Below are positions 1-8,738 of a stretch of DNA of 64,000 nucleotides, piece after piece. Origin of the DNA: an uncultured Clostridium sp. (GTDB taxonomy: Bacteria; Bacillota; Clostridia; Lachnospirales; Lachnospiraceae); contig CALAAS010000050.1 of the NCBI GenBank assembly GCA_937885015.1, positions 103,236 through 167,235 of the forward strand, given 5' to 3'. Each line of letters begins with the position of its first letter. Positions within the stretch are counted from its first letter, which is position 1. Under the pieces are notes generated by a model. It was not told the origin of the DNA. It saw only the letters and a list, made by a program, of their open reading frames with translations, and ran no database searches. The translations under genes and the position numbers were made by a program.

Positions 1-2618
1 GTGGTTTCTGTGTACCTGGTTTTATCGTATCTGCCTACGCACTGCTGGAGGCAAACCCGGATCCGACCCGTGAGGAGGTTCGTGAGTGGTTCCAGAAGAC
101 GAGAAACGTATGCCGCTGTACCGGTTACAAGCAGATCGTAGATGCTGTTATGGCAGCAGCAAAGGTTCTGCGTGGAGAGTGTGATATTGAGGACATCAAG
201 TTCCACAATCCGGAAGACGGTGAGTACTATGGTAAACCGGTTGTCCGTCAGGATGCGCTTGCAAAGGTCTGCGGTCTTGCCGATTACGGTGATGATCAGG
301 CTCTGAAGATGCCGCAGGGTACTCTGTATGCCGCAGTTGTACAGCCGAAGGTGGCACATCATGCCAAGATTCTTGCAATCCACACAGAGGAAGCCGAGAA
401 GATGCCTGGCGTTGTTAAGGTTATCACAGCAAAAGACCTGATCGCTGCAGGCGGAACTAACATCATGGCTGAGGGTCAGTTCCATGAGAGAAGTACCGTT
501 ATGACACCTTCCCGTAAGGTTCTGCAGGATGAGAAGATCTTCCGTTACGGCGATGTTATCGCTATGGTAGTTGCTCATACTCACCTTCAGGCCCGTGAGG
601 CGGCTGCAAAGGTAACCATGGAATACGAGCAGCTTCCGGAGTACTTGACTTATCTGGATGCCGTTATGCCTGATGCAATCCGCATCCATGAGGATACGCC
701 GAATATCTTCTGCGAACAGCCTGTATTAAAGGGTGTTGGTCTTGAGGACGCAGAGGAAGTAAAAGATCTGATCGACAAAGCGCCTCACGTAGTAGAAGGA
801 AGCTTTTCTTCTTCCCGTGAACCCCATCTGTCCATCGAGGGTTGTGTGCTGCAGTCTTACTGGGGCGATGACGGCCTGCTGACGATTCAGTGTAAATCTC
901 AGTGTGTATATTCCTCCATCGGACGTCTTGGTAACTGCCTGGGCATTCCGAAGGATAAATACCGTATTATTATGAACCCGACGGGCGCAAGCTTTGGCTG
1001 GTCTACCAACGCAGGCGATATCGCTCTGTGTGCGGCATGTACCGTTGTAACCGGCGAGCCTGTATCCCTGTCCATGTCCTATGAAGAGCATCAGCACTTC
1101 AGCGGAAAACGCTGCCCGTCCTACTCCAACGGACGTCTGGCATGTGACAATGACGGAAAGATCATCGCAGCTGAGTTTGATGTAGGTATGGACCACGGTG
1201 CATACTCCTGGGGCGGCGACGATGTTATGACGAAGCCGGCACGTTTCAGCTTCTTCCCGTACAACGTTCCCAACGTGGCAGGTCTGGTACGTGTTGCCAA
1301 TGTAAACCATGCATTTGGTACGGCTTACAGAAGCTACGGATCTCCGCAGGCTTACACCATGAGCGAGCCGCTGATGGATATGATGGCCGAAGAGCTGGGT
1401 ATGGATCCGTTCGAGTTCCGTTATAAGAATATCTGCCGTGAAGGCGATAAGAATATCAACAGCTACGTATATCCGCAGTATCCGATGGAGAAGATCATGG
1501 ATACCATGCGTCCGATCTATGAGAAGGCAGTGGCAGATGCAAAAGCAGCTGATACGCCGGAGAAGAGAAGAGGCGTTGGTATCGCATGGGGCGGCTTTAA
1601 CGTAACCGAGGGCGGCGGCGACAGCGCTGAGGTGGCTCTGGAGCTCCTGCCGGGCAACAAGATCCGCAAGTTCGATACCTGGCATGCAATGGGCCAGGGC
1701 GCTACGACCGGTTCTCTCGTTGTAACCCTTGAGGCTCTGAAAGAGATGAAACTGACACCGGAAGATATTCAGCTGGTTCAGAATGATACAAAGATCTGCC
1801 CGGATACGGGTATGGCAGGCGCAAGCCGTTCTCTGTACATGGATGGTAATGCAACCATCATCGCAGCCAACAAGCTGTTGGATGCCATGAGAAAAGAGGA
1901 TGGAACACTCCGCACCTACGAAGAGATGAAGGCAGAGGGCATTGAGACCAAGTATCTTGGCCGTTATGAGACCAACACGACACCGGGTCTGTGCCGTCTT
2001 GATCCGAACACGGGTATCGGCGATCCGACTCCGGCATTTACATACTGCCTGAACCTGGCTGAGGTTGAGGTTGACACCAAGACAGGCAAGACTACGGTTC
2101 TGAAGTTTACGTGTGTGGACTTCGTAGGCCGCATTGGAAATATTGATGCTGTAAACGGCCAGGCATACAGCGGTATCATGCATGGTATCGGTTTCGCACT
2201 GAAAGAGGATTACTCTGATGTGAAGAAGCATGCTAATATGTTCGGTGCTGGTACCTCCTATATCAAGGATGTTCCGGATGATATCGATCTGATCCACATT
2301 GACGGCGCAATTTCGGATGGCCCGTTCGGTTCCTCCGGTGCTTCTGAGGCATTCCAGGCATCCGGTCACTGTGCAGTTCTCAATGGTATCTACAATGCCT
2401 GCGGCGTTCGTATCCATGAGATTCCGGCACTTCCAGAGAAGGTTAAGGCTGGCCTTGATGCAATTGCGAAGGGTGAGAAACCGTACGCACCGAAGAAATA
2501 CTTCCTTGGTTCCGATATGTATGAGGAACTGGAGAATATCAAAGAGAATCCGGTACAGGTTGGAGCACAGAGCTTCTATGTATCTCTGGATGATCCGACG
2601 GCAGAGCGTCCGTTCTAA
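1..2618 (+). CDS. Molybdopterin-dependent aldehyde oxidoreductase (xanthine dehydrogenase family), 5'-truncated
   Basis: The reading frame is open from base 3 with no start, so the N-terminal plant-type ferredoxin domain (roughly 100 residues) lies outside the window. The first residues (GFCVPGFIVSA) and a later NVCRCTGYK are the tail of the second [2Fe-2S] domain, fused directly to the Mo-binding domain. This is the one-chain layout of Desulfovibrio aldehyde oxidoreductase (Mop) rather than the three-subunit XdhABC layout. Visible Mo-domain motifs are AYRSYGSPQA, GQGATTG and GPFGSSGASEAF. The Glu of the last motif (codon 2346-2348) aligns with the catalytic Glu of the family. Such enzymes hydroxylate aldehydes or N-heterocycles at a molybdopterin-cytosine-dinucleotide cofactor. 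Substrate cannot be read from the sequence. The downstream genes match the accessory set I recall beside D. vulgaris aldehyde oxidoreductase (DVU_1559). Confidence 0.9.
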   Translation, partial: GFCVPGFIVSAYALLEANPDPTREEVREWFQKTRNVCRCTGYKQIVDAVMAAAKVLRGECDIEDIKFHNPEDGEYYGKPVVRQDALAKVCGLADYGDDQALKMPQGTLYAAVVQPKVAHHAKILAIHTEEAEKMPGVVKVITAKDLIAAGGTNIMAEGQFHERSTVMTPSRKVLQDEKIFRYGDVIAMVVAHTHLQAREAAAKVTMEYEQLPEYLTYLDAVMPDAIRIHEDTPNIFCEQPVLKGVGLEDAEEVKDLIDKAPHVVEGSFSSSREPHLSIEGCVLQSYWGDDGLLTIQCKSQCVYSSIGRLGNCLGIPKDKYRIIMNPTGASFGWSTNAGDIALCAACTVVTGEPVSLSMSYEEHQHFSGKRCPSYSNGRLACDNDGKIIAAEFDVGMDHGAYSWGGDDVMTKPARFSFFPYNVPNVAGLVRVANVNHAFGTAYRSYGSPQAYTMSEPLMDMMAEELGMDPFEFRYKNICREGDKNINSYVYPQYPMEKIMDTMRPIYEKAVADAKAADTPEKRRGVGIAWGGFNVTEGGGDSAEVALELLPGNKIRKFDTWHAMGQGATTGSLVVTLEALKEMKLTPEDIQLVQNDTKICPDTGMAGASRSLYMDGNATIIAANKLLDAMRKEDGTLRTYEEMKAEGIETKYLGRYETNTTPGLCRLDPNTGIGDPTPAFTYCLNLAEVEVDTKTGKTTVLKFTCVDFVGRIGNIDAVNGQAYSGIMHGIGFALKEDYSDVKKHANMFGAGTSYIKDVPDDIDLIHIDGAISDGPFGSSGASEAFQASGHCAVLNGIYNACGVRIHEIPALPEKVKAGLDAIAKGEKPYAPKKYFLGSDMYEELENIKENPVQVGAQSFYVSLDDPTAERPF

Positions 2619-2667
2619 TTGTAAAAAAGGATCAGTGCCTGTGTGCGCTGTGACATAAAGTGAGAGG

Positions 2668-2700
2668 GCGGGATGTTGTGTAAGGCAGCATCCCGCTTTT
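2668..2700 (+). terminator. Weak hairpin with T4 after the molybdenum enzyme
   Basis: GCGGGATG (2668-2675) pairs with CATCCCGC (2689-2696) across a 13-base loop and is followed by TTTT. It could be an attenuating terminator or an mRNA-processing hairpin between the oxidoreductase and its accessory operon. Its position argues against an upstream start for the next gene. Confidence 0.5.
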
Positions 2701-2729
2701 CTGTCAGACTTTCCGGGAGGAGACAATCA

Positions 2730-4985
2730 ATGAGTTTTCTGGAGGATTTTGAGAAAACACTGGCGGAAAAATGCCGCCAGAATGAGCCGCCCTTCTGCCA
2801 GGCAGTGTGCCCGTTCCGGCTGGATATCAAGGGCCTGGAAGAAAAATGGAAGAAGGGACGTTTTAATGCCGCATACCGGACATACCAGAATACGGTGGGG
2901 TTTCCGGGAATTGTGGCAAAACTCTGCGACCGACCCTGTGAAAAAGCCTGCCTTCGTGCGCGGCTGGATGGCGCAGTGCAGCTGGGACTTCTGGAGCAGG
3001 CGACGATTGCCTATGCCAGGAGAAAAACACCAAATGCCTATAACCTGCCTTCCAAGGGGAAAAAGATTGCGATCATAGGCGGGGGGCTCAGCGGCCTGGG
3101 CTGCGCCTTGCGCCTCTGTAATAAAAAATATGAAGTAACGGTGTTTGAGAAGGCTGATTTTCTGGGCGGCCATGCCCGGTCTCTGATGGACAGCAGCGAA
3201 TTCGATGGGGAAATTGAAAACCAGTTTCAGTTTGAGGATTTTGAGCGTCAGATGGGGACAGAGATTACCGATCTGGGGGAGATCGTGAATCGGTTTGACG
3301 CGGTGTATGTGGCAACTGGAAAGGACGGAAACCAGTTTGGCCTGGAACCGGATCCAGAAGGCGCTTTTGCCACCACTGCGCCGGGGGTGTTTCTGGGAGG
3401 TTCCCTGACGGGATCCAGTACGATGAAGGCGCTGGCGGATGGACTTTTCGCTTCCCTGGCCATAGAAAGATATCTGAAAACCGGAGGGATGAATGAACCT
3501 GTACTCCGGGAGGGAACCCTTCTGGAGCTGGGAACGGATGGAATTGAACCGGCGGCGCCTGTGATACCGGCGGAAGGACAGGCATTTTCTGAGGAAGAGG
3601 CAGAAGCGGAGATCAGCCGCTGCGTGAAATGTTCCTGTGACGCCTGTATGCGGGCCTGTGACCTGATGCGTCTTCACAATAAAACGCCGCGCCGTCTGTA
3701 CGAAGAGGTGTATATTACCATCCATCCGGGAACCCTGTCCCGGGATGGAACCTGGGCGACTCGTCTGATCAGTACCTGTGATCACTGCGGCCTCTGCAAA
3801 TCGGTATGCCCGCAGCACATTGATTTTGGAACGTTTCTGTTGGAGAGTATGCGGGCGATGCATAAGAAAGGCGCCATGCCATGGCCATTCCATGATTTCT
3901 GGCTGCGGGATATGGAATTTTCTTCCGGAAAGGCAGAGGTGTGCCGGAAACCGGAGGGGGTGGAAAAGAGTCCATACGCTTTTTTCCCGGGTTGTCAGCT
4001 GGCGGCCTCCGATGCGGCCTATGTGACGAAAACCTACGGGTGGCTTCTGGAAAAGCAGCCGGACACGGCAATCTGGATGACCTGCTGCGGGGCACCGGCA
4101 GAATGGGCCGGAGATGAGAGCCTGTACCAGTCGTATCTGGAAAAGCTGCAGGCAGAGTGGGAGGAACTGGGCCGCCCCACGATTATTTTTGCCTGCCCCA
4201 ACTGTCGGAAACTGTTTCAGCAGTACCTTCCGGAAATGCCGGGGGTATTCCTTTCGGAGGTTATGGAGCAGTGGGGCCTTCCGGAAATGAAAACGGAAGC
4301 GGCTGGCGGCAATACGGTCTATGGACTTTTTGATCCCTGTGCTGGCCGGGACTTCCCGGAGCTCCGGGAAAGTGTGCGGAGGCTTGGAAAAAAGGCGGGC
4401 ATCTGCTTTGAGGAACTTCCCTATGAGGGAGAAAAGGCGCGGTGCTGCGGCTATGGCGGCCATATTCATATTGCAGCGCCCAGCCATACCATGTATATGA
4501 CAAAGTCCAGAAGCGAGGAGAAGGAGCTTCCGTATCTGACCTACTGTGTCAATTGCCGGGAGTCTTTTGCCGGGCAGCATAAGGAGGCGGTTCATTTTCT
4601 GGATCTCCTGTTTGGCCTTAACAGCGTGGAGCGCCCTTCTGCAACGGTAACAGAGCGGCGGGAAAACCGCCTGAAGGCCAGAAAAGAACTTCTGGAAACC
4701 TGGTGGCATGAGACGGTTGAGGAGGAATCCCATATGGATTTAAAGGTGGAAAAGGAACTGGAGCGCAAGCTGTCTGACAGTCAGATTCTGATTTCTGACA
4801 TGGAAGAGGTGATTACGTTTTGTGAGCGGGAGAACCGGGGAGCGACGGATCCGGAGACGGGCCATGTGATTGGCCACTTAAAGATACAGAATATGACATA
4901 TTGGGCCGAATACGAAGTATTGCCGGAGGGCGGATACAGGCTTTGGAACGGCTACGCCCATCGTATGAATCTGGAAGGAGAGTGA
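2730..4985 (+). CDS. FAD/NAD(P)-binding oxidoreductase with Fe-S and CCG (HdrB-like) dicluster domains
   Basis: The ATG at 2730 follows GGGAGGAG; an earlier in-frame codon at 2673 lies inside the hairpin and is rejected. The 751-residue chain has four visible parts. First is a GltD-type N-terminal Fe-S helical domain (CQAVCPFRLDI, CDRPCEKAC). Second is a Rossmann FAD domain (IIGGGLSGLGCALRL), shortened compared with GltD, ending in GVFLGGSLTG. Third is a ferredoxin-like part (CVKCSCDACMRAC, CDHCGLCKSVCP). Fourth are two CCG repeats (FFPGCQ, TCCGAP, CPNC; then DPCAGR, CCGYGG, CVNC), like the [4Fe-4S] sites of HdrB. The last 90 residues look like a separate small domain. Known CCG proteins handle electron transfer or thiol chemistry; the actual partner here is inferred to be the molybdenum enzyme. 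I recall this architecture being called pyridine nucleotide-disulfide oxidoreductase/dicluster-binding protein. Confidence 0.85.
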   Translation: MSFLEDFEKTLAEKCRQNEPPFCQAVCPFRLDIKGLEEKWKKGRFNAAYRTYQNTVGFPGIVAKLCDRPCEKACLRARLDGAVQLGLLEQATIAYARRKTPNAYNLPSKGKKIAIIGGGLSGLGCALRLCNKKYEVTVFEKADFLGGHARSLMDSSEFDGEIENQFQFEDFERQMGTEITDLGEIVNRFDAVYVATGKDGNQFGLEPDPEGAFATTAPGVFLGGSLTGSSTMKALADGLFASLAIERYLKTGGMNEPVLREGTLLELGTDGIEPAAPVIPAEGQAFSEEEAEAEISRCVKCSCDACMRACDLMRLHNKTPRRLYEEVYITIHPGTLSRDGTWATRLISTCDHCGLCKSVCPQHIDFGTFLLESMRAMHKKGAMPWPFHDFWLRDMEFSSGKAEVCRKPEGVEKSPYAFFPGCQLAASDAAYVTKTYGWLLEKQPDTAIWMTCCGAPAEWAGDESLYQSYLEKLQAEWEELGRPTIIFACPNCRKLFQQYLPEMPGVFLSEVMEQWGLPEMKTEAAGGNTVYGLFDPCAGRDFPELRESVRRLGKKAGICFEELPYEGEKARCCGYGGHIHIAAPSHTMYMTKSRSEEKELPYLTYCVNCRESFAGQHKEAVHFLDLLFGLNSVERPSATVTERRENRLKARKELLETWWHETVEEESHMDLKVEKELERKLSDSQILISDMEEVITFCERENRGATDPETGHVIGHLKIQNMTYWAEYEVLPEGGYRLWNGYAHRMNLEGE

Positions 4986-4989
4986 CAGG

Positions 4990-5226
4990 ATGCCTACGAT
5001 TGACGGAGGAGGACGCGATCAGAAGATAAAGGCGGCTCTGGAAAAAAAGGTTATTTGCCGCAGGTGTCAGGTGGAGATGGAACCCAAGGCGACATTTTTT
5101 GACTATCTGGGTCATAATTTTCACACAGACATTCTCTGCTGCCCAAAGTGCGGAGAGGTATACCTGCCGGAGAAGCTGGTAAAGGGACGTATGGCGGATG
5201 TGGAGCGGGAACTGGAAGATAAATAG
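4990..5226 (+). CDS. Small CxxC/CxxC redox protein (DVU_1557-like)
   Basis: This 78-residue protein starts four bases after the previous stop and uses the GGAGAGTGACAGG stretch inside that gene's end as its ribosome site. It carries CRRC near residue 21 and CPKC near residue 50, the spacing of a rubredoxin or zinc-ribbon knuckle, with a charged helical tail. A member of this family stands next to the aldehyde oxidoreductase of Desulfovibrio in the same order, so it probably binds Zn or Fe and works with the dicluster protein. Function is not established. Confidence 0.75.
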   Translation: MPTIDGGGRDQKIKAALEKKVICRRCQVEMEPKATFFDYLGHNFHTDILCCPKCGEVYLPEKLVKGRMADVERELEDK

Positions 5227-5280
5227 TGACCGGAAGCTGCAGCAGGAATTTTTAAGCATGAAAGGCAGACAGGAGAAAAA

Positions 5281-6801
5281 ATGACACAGGAGCTTTCAGA
5301 GCAGGCCAGACACACCTACAGTGTTTGCCCGGTTTGTCTAAAGAGAATCCCGGCAGAACGGGAGTTGAGAGACGGAGAGATTTATTTGACGAAAACGTGC
5401 CCGGAGCACGGGACATTTTCCAGTGTGATCTGGAGAAACCGGATGGATTTTGAGGATTGGAGAGGCGACCGCCCGCCAGTGGGAAAGGATGAAAACGTAA
5501 ACTGCCCCACCGGCTGCGGCCTTTGCCCGGATCATCAAAGAGGGACGTGCTGTACCCTTCTGGAAATTACAGACCGGTGCAATATGAACTGTACCTTCTG
5601 TTTTGCAGAGCCGGATGGAAAGAAGGATCCGGCTCTGGAAACAGTAAAGCGGTGGATTGATGATCTGACGGATCCGGGAAAGACGCTTTTACAGCTTTCG
5701 GGAGGAGAGCCGACGGTTCGGGATGACCTTCCGGAGATTGTTGCATATGCGAAACACGTGGGCTGTAAATACGTGCAGCTGAACAGCAACGGCCTTCGCC
5801 TGGCAGAAGAAGAGGACTTTGTCCGCAGGCTGGCAGAGGCCGGACTCTCGTTCGTGTTTATGCAGTTTGACGGAGTTGAAGATACGGTATATGAGAAGCT
5901 GCGCCGCCGCCCGATGCTGGAGGTTAAGAAAAAGGCTATTGCGAACTGCGGAAAATACGGGATTGGGGTAACGCTGGTTCCGGTGATTGTTCCCGGTGTC
6001 AATACGGATCAGATCGGTGATATTATCCGGTTTGCGGTAGAGCGGTCGCCGTATGTGCGGGGGGTCCATTTTCAGCCGGTCAGCTATTTTGGCCGGATCC
6101 CGGAGATCCCGCGGGATGAGGATCGCTTTACGCTGGATGAACTGATGGATGAGGTTGTCCGGCAGAGCGGAGGCCTGGTAAAGGCAGACAACCTGGCGCC
6201 TTCCTGCTGTGATCATCCCATGTGCGGTTTCCATGGAGATTTTATCGTCATGCCGGATCACGCCCTGATGGCGTTGACTCATAATGAGGGAAGAAGCGGG
6301 CAGGAGTCTTGCTGCTGCGGTGTGGATCCGGCGGAAAAAAACAGAGAATTTGTAGGAAGGCGCTGGGAGCGGCGCGATCTTCAGGAAGAGCCGTGCTGCT
6401 GTGGAGAGCCGGGGGTTCAGGAAGAGCCATGCTGCTGCTGTGGAGAGGCAGAGGTTCAGGAAGAGCCATGCTGCTGCTGTGGAGAGCCAGAGGTTCAGGA
6501 AGAGCCGTGCTGCTGCTGTGGAGAGCCAGAGGTTCAGGAAGAGCCGTGCTGCTGCGGAGAAGATGCACAGGTAAGGATGATTCCTCAGGACTGCTGTTTC
6601 GGTGAGGAGCTGGATATGACCAGTATGGAAGGATTCCTGAAACGGGCGAGGAGTCATGGCTTTACGATTACGTCCATGGCATTTCAGGATGCGGGCAATC
6701 TGGATATCGAACGGCTTCGCCAGTGCAGCCTTCATGTTTACCGGGATGGGAAATATATTCCGTTTTGTGCCTGCTACCTGTCTCCTATGGGGCAGAGTTA
6801 A
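5281..6801 (+). CDS. Radical SAM protein with Cys-rich tandem repeats (TrsS-like)
   Basis: The 506-residue protein begins at an ATG after CAGGAG. An N-terminal Cys motif (CPVCLKRIPAE, CPEHGTF) and CGLCPDH precede the radical SAM cluster motif CNMNCTFC (Cys100, Cys104, Cys107), then LSGGEPTVRDD, which holds the SAM-contacting GGEP. This N-terminal layout resembles the MJ0619/tetraether-synthase branch of radical SAM enzymes. Residues about 367-429 contain five tandem 12-13-residue repeats built on EEPCCC(C)GEPE, giving runs of three or four adjacent cysteines; a partial copy (SCCCG) lies before and CCFG after. The partial copies and repeats together hold about 23 Cys. The cluster context suggests it modifies a cofactor or protein of the molybdenum enzyme; that is inference. 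I recall a related family called TrsS with selenocysteine in some members; here all are UGC/UGU Cys. Confidence 0.8.
   Translation: MTQELSEQARHTYSVCPVCLKRIPAERELRDGEIYLTKTCPEHGTFSSVIWRNRMDFEDWRGDRPPVGKDENVNCPTGCGLCPDHQRGTCCTLLEITDRCNMNCTFCFAEPDGKKDPALETVKRWIDDLTDPGKTLLQLSGGEPTVRDDLPEIVAYAKHVGCKYVQLNSNGLRLAEEEDFVRRLAEAGLSFVFMQFDGVEDTVYEKLRRRPMLEVKKKAIANCGKYGIGVTLVPVIVPGVNTDQIGDIIRFAVERSPYVRGVHFQPVSYFGRIPEIPRDEDRFTLDELMDEVVRQSGGLVKADNLAPSCCDHPMCGFHGDFIVMPDHALMALTHNEGRSGQESCCCGVDPAEKNREFVGRRWERRDLQEEPCCCGEPGVQEEPCCCCGEAEVQEEPCCCCGEPEVQEEPCCCCGEPEVQEEPCCCGEDAQVRMIPQDCCFGEELDMTSMEGFLKRARSHGFTITSMAFQDAGNLDIERLRQCSLHVYRDGKYIPFCACYLSPMGQS
6379..6567 (+). repeat. Five in-frame 36/39-bp tandem repeats encoding CCC(C)GEPE
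   Basis: Copies start at 6379, 6415, 6454, 6493 and 6532. The three central copies are 39 bp and nearly identical (a few changes, such as CCA/CCG and GCA/CCA); the outer two are 36 bp and lack one Cys codon. Each unit reads (V/L)QEEP, three or four Cys, then GE-rich acid residues. The near identity at DNA level points to recent slippage-type expansion and likely copy-number variation between strains. Confidence 0.95.
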
Positions 6802-6819
6802 AAGGGGGAGAGCAGAGAT

Positions 6820-8658
6820 TTGGAGTGTAAAGGGAGAGAACTTTGCCGCCCCGGCGGCTTTCGGGTGACAGATATTCTTTTGAGGCTGGCGGGGTTTTTG
6901 CGCCAGCCTTTTGGGAATGGTGTATCGTCCGGGATGTCGGAACGCAGTGATTTTCGTGTTTTGGATGTGGGGTGCGGGAAAGGCGCTACGGTAGAATATT
7001 TGCGGGATAAATTCCCGTCCTGGGAGGTCTGTGGGATCGATAAAAACCCGGAACTCTGTACGGATGGCCTGGTAAAAACGGCCTGCGCAGAAGGACTGCC
7101 GTTTTCGGATGCCAGTCTGGATGTGATTTTTATGGAATGCAGTCTTTCTAAGACGGAAAACCCCGAAAAAGCTCTTCAGGAGGCATTTCGGGTGCTGAAA
7201 CCGGACGGCTGGCTTTTAATCAGCGACATGTATGCCAGAAAAAAAGAGCTGCTGGCAGACGGGATGCTGGGACGCCTGGAGCTGGCGGATCGGATCTGGC
7301 GCCGTCTGATGAAGGCGGGTTTTTCGGTTCTGGAGATGCAGGATGTATCAGGAGAGCTGGCCCAGTGGGTAGGGCAGCAGATTATGGACGGAAACGGTGA
7401 GGTTTTGGAGGGGGTTTTGGGAGCAGACAGAAAGGCCCTCCGGGAGGCTGGAAGCGGCTATTATTACTGTGCGGCCAGGCCATCAACCCTGTGGGAGACC
7501 GTTCGGTACGCCTGGGAGAAAAGTCCTTTTTATCAGGAAAAATTCCGGGAATCCGGTTTGGATGAAGCGGTAAAGCCGGGAGACTGGGAATCGTTTCGCC
7601 AGCTTCCTTTTACGACTCCTGAGGATATCAGAGAGAACCCGGAGCGGTTTTTATGTGTTCCGGCAAAGGAGATCGCCAGGATTATCACGCTGCGGACATC
7701 GGGAAGCAGCGGAAAGCCGAAACGCCTGTTTTTTACGGAGGATGACCTGATGCGAACCGCGGATTTTTATGAGGTCGGAATGCAGTATCTGGTAAAGCCT
7801 GGCGATACAGTAACGGTCTATATGGAAGGCCCCGGGTTGTTTTCCGTGGGGGGACTTTTGAAGGAAGGACTTTCCAGGATCCAGGTGGAGGTGCGGGTTC
7901 ATGGCCTGATTCGGGATATGGAGGCGGCAGCAAGGGATGGGGAAGGAAGGGACTGTTTTGTGGGAGTTCCGGGTCAGATGTACAGTCTGGCGGTTAACGC
8001 CCCCTGGCTGCGGCCGAAAACGGTACTTTTAAGCGCAGATTATGTACCGGAAAGCGTCCTTCAATTTCTGGAAGAAACCTGGAAATGCCGCGTGTTTACC
8101 CACTGGGCCATGACGGAGACTGGTTATGGGGGAGGCGTGCAGTGTACTGCCAGAGGAGGCTATCACATGCGCGATGGAGATCTTTTGCTGGAGGTCATTG
8201 ATCCGGATACGGGTCTTCCAGTGCCGGAGGGGGAGTATGGCGAGCTGGTTCTGACAACCTTTCATCGGCGCGGCATGCCGCTGATTCGATACCGAACCGG
8301 CGATGTGGGGCGTTATCTTCTGGAACCCTGTGGTTGCGGCTGCCTGAAACCGCGCCTGGCCAAGGTGGAAGGGAGGCTGGACGATGTGATCTGTCTTCCG
8401 GGGGGAAAACTGCTTTCCATGCACATTCTGGATGAGCTGCTTCTTTCTTCTGGGGAGATCCAGGACTTTGAGGCGGCTTATGACGAAAAGAAAGGGCATT
8501 TAATTCTTTGGACGATGGTGGGAAGAGCGGAGACCAGGCTGGAAAAAATCAGGGAGATTTTGGAAACGTATTTTGATGGTGCGTTGACGGTGCTGGTGTT
8601 GGAAAAAGAAGTATCGCCTTATATCGGATCAGGTAAACGAAAAATTCAGCTAATATAG
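6820..8658 (+). CDS. Methyltransferase fused to phenylacetate-CoA-ligase-like AMP-dependent ligase
   Basis: TTG at 6820 is preceded by GGGGGAG at nine bases and leads into RPGGF, which I take as the true N-terminus. The chain has 612 residues. Residues about 45-165 are a class I SAM methyltransferase (VLDVGCGKGATVEYL, then a conserved acidic loop and VLKPDGWLLISDMY). Residues about 225-612 are a PaaK-like adenylate-forming enzyme: TSGSSGKPKR is the P-loop, HWAMTETGYGGG the next core motif, and YRTGDVGRY with GRLDDV mark the C-terminal lid. In Desulfovibrio I recall these as two separate proteins, DVU_1556 and DVU_1553, beside the aldehyde oxidoreductase. The fusion argues that they act in one pathway on one substrate. 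That substrate is unknown; a modified cofactor or an aromatic acid are both possible. Confidence 0.85.
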   Translation: MECKGRELCRPGGFRVTDILLRLAGFLRQPFGNGVSSGMSERSDFRVLDVGCGKGATVEYLRDKFPSWEVCGIDKNPELCTDGLVKTACAEGLPFSDASLDVIFMECSLSKTENPEKALQEAFRVLKPDGWLLISDMYARKKELLADGMLGRLELADRIWRRLMKAGFSVLEMQDVSGELAQWVGQQIMDGNGEVLEGVLGADRKALREAGSGYYYCAARPSTLWETVRYAWEKSPFYQEKFRESGLDEAVKPGDWESFRQLPFTTPEDIRENPERFLCVPAKEIARIITLRTSGSSGKPKRLFFTEDDLMRTADFYEVGMQYLVKPGDTVTVYMEGPGLFSVGGLLKEGLSRIQVEVRVHGLIRDMEAAARDGEGRDCFVGVPGQMYSLAVNAPWLRPKTVLLSADYVPESVLQFLEETWKCRVFTHWAMTETGYGGGVQCTARGGYHMRDGDLLLEVIDPDTGLPVPEGEYGELVLTTFHRRGMPLIRYRTGDVGRYLLEPCGCGCLKPRLAKVEGRLDDVICLPGGKLLSMHILDELLLSSGEIQDFEAAYDEKKGHLILWTMVGRAETRLEKIREILETYFDGALTVLVLEKEVSPYIGSGKRKIQLI

Positions 8659-8683
8659 CAGGCCTGAAGAAGGTGGGCGGGAT

Positions 8684-8738
8684 AAAGGATGCAGCAAAGA
8701 GGAAAAGATTCCATGCATTTGCTGCATCCTTTTTTTCT
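8684..8738 (+). terminator. Intrinsic terminator closing the first molybdenum operon
   Basis: AAAGGATGCAGCAAA (8684-8698) pairs perfectly with TTTGCTGCATCCTTT (8718-8732) and runs into further T residues. It ends the operon of the accessory genes. Confidence 0.9.

Noticed and set aside
726..2726. Long minus-strand ORF of 666 codons opposite the molybdenum enzyme
   Set aside because: It is antisense to a protein with clear family motifs, reads as Arg/Cys/His-rich noise and has no ribosome site.
2727..4733. 668-codon minus-strand ORF
   Set aside because: Shadow of the FAD/CCG gene: no recognisable domain, and composition typical of an antisense frame.
6379..6567. Direct repeats as a CRISPR array
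   Set aside because: The repeats are contiguous, without spacers, multiples of three in length and keep one reading frame inside a protein.
6300..6600. Selenocysteine codons in the radical SAM protein
   Set aside because: All positions in the Cys-rich part are UGC or UGU; no in-frame UGA occurs before the final stop.
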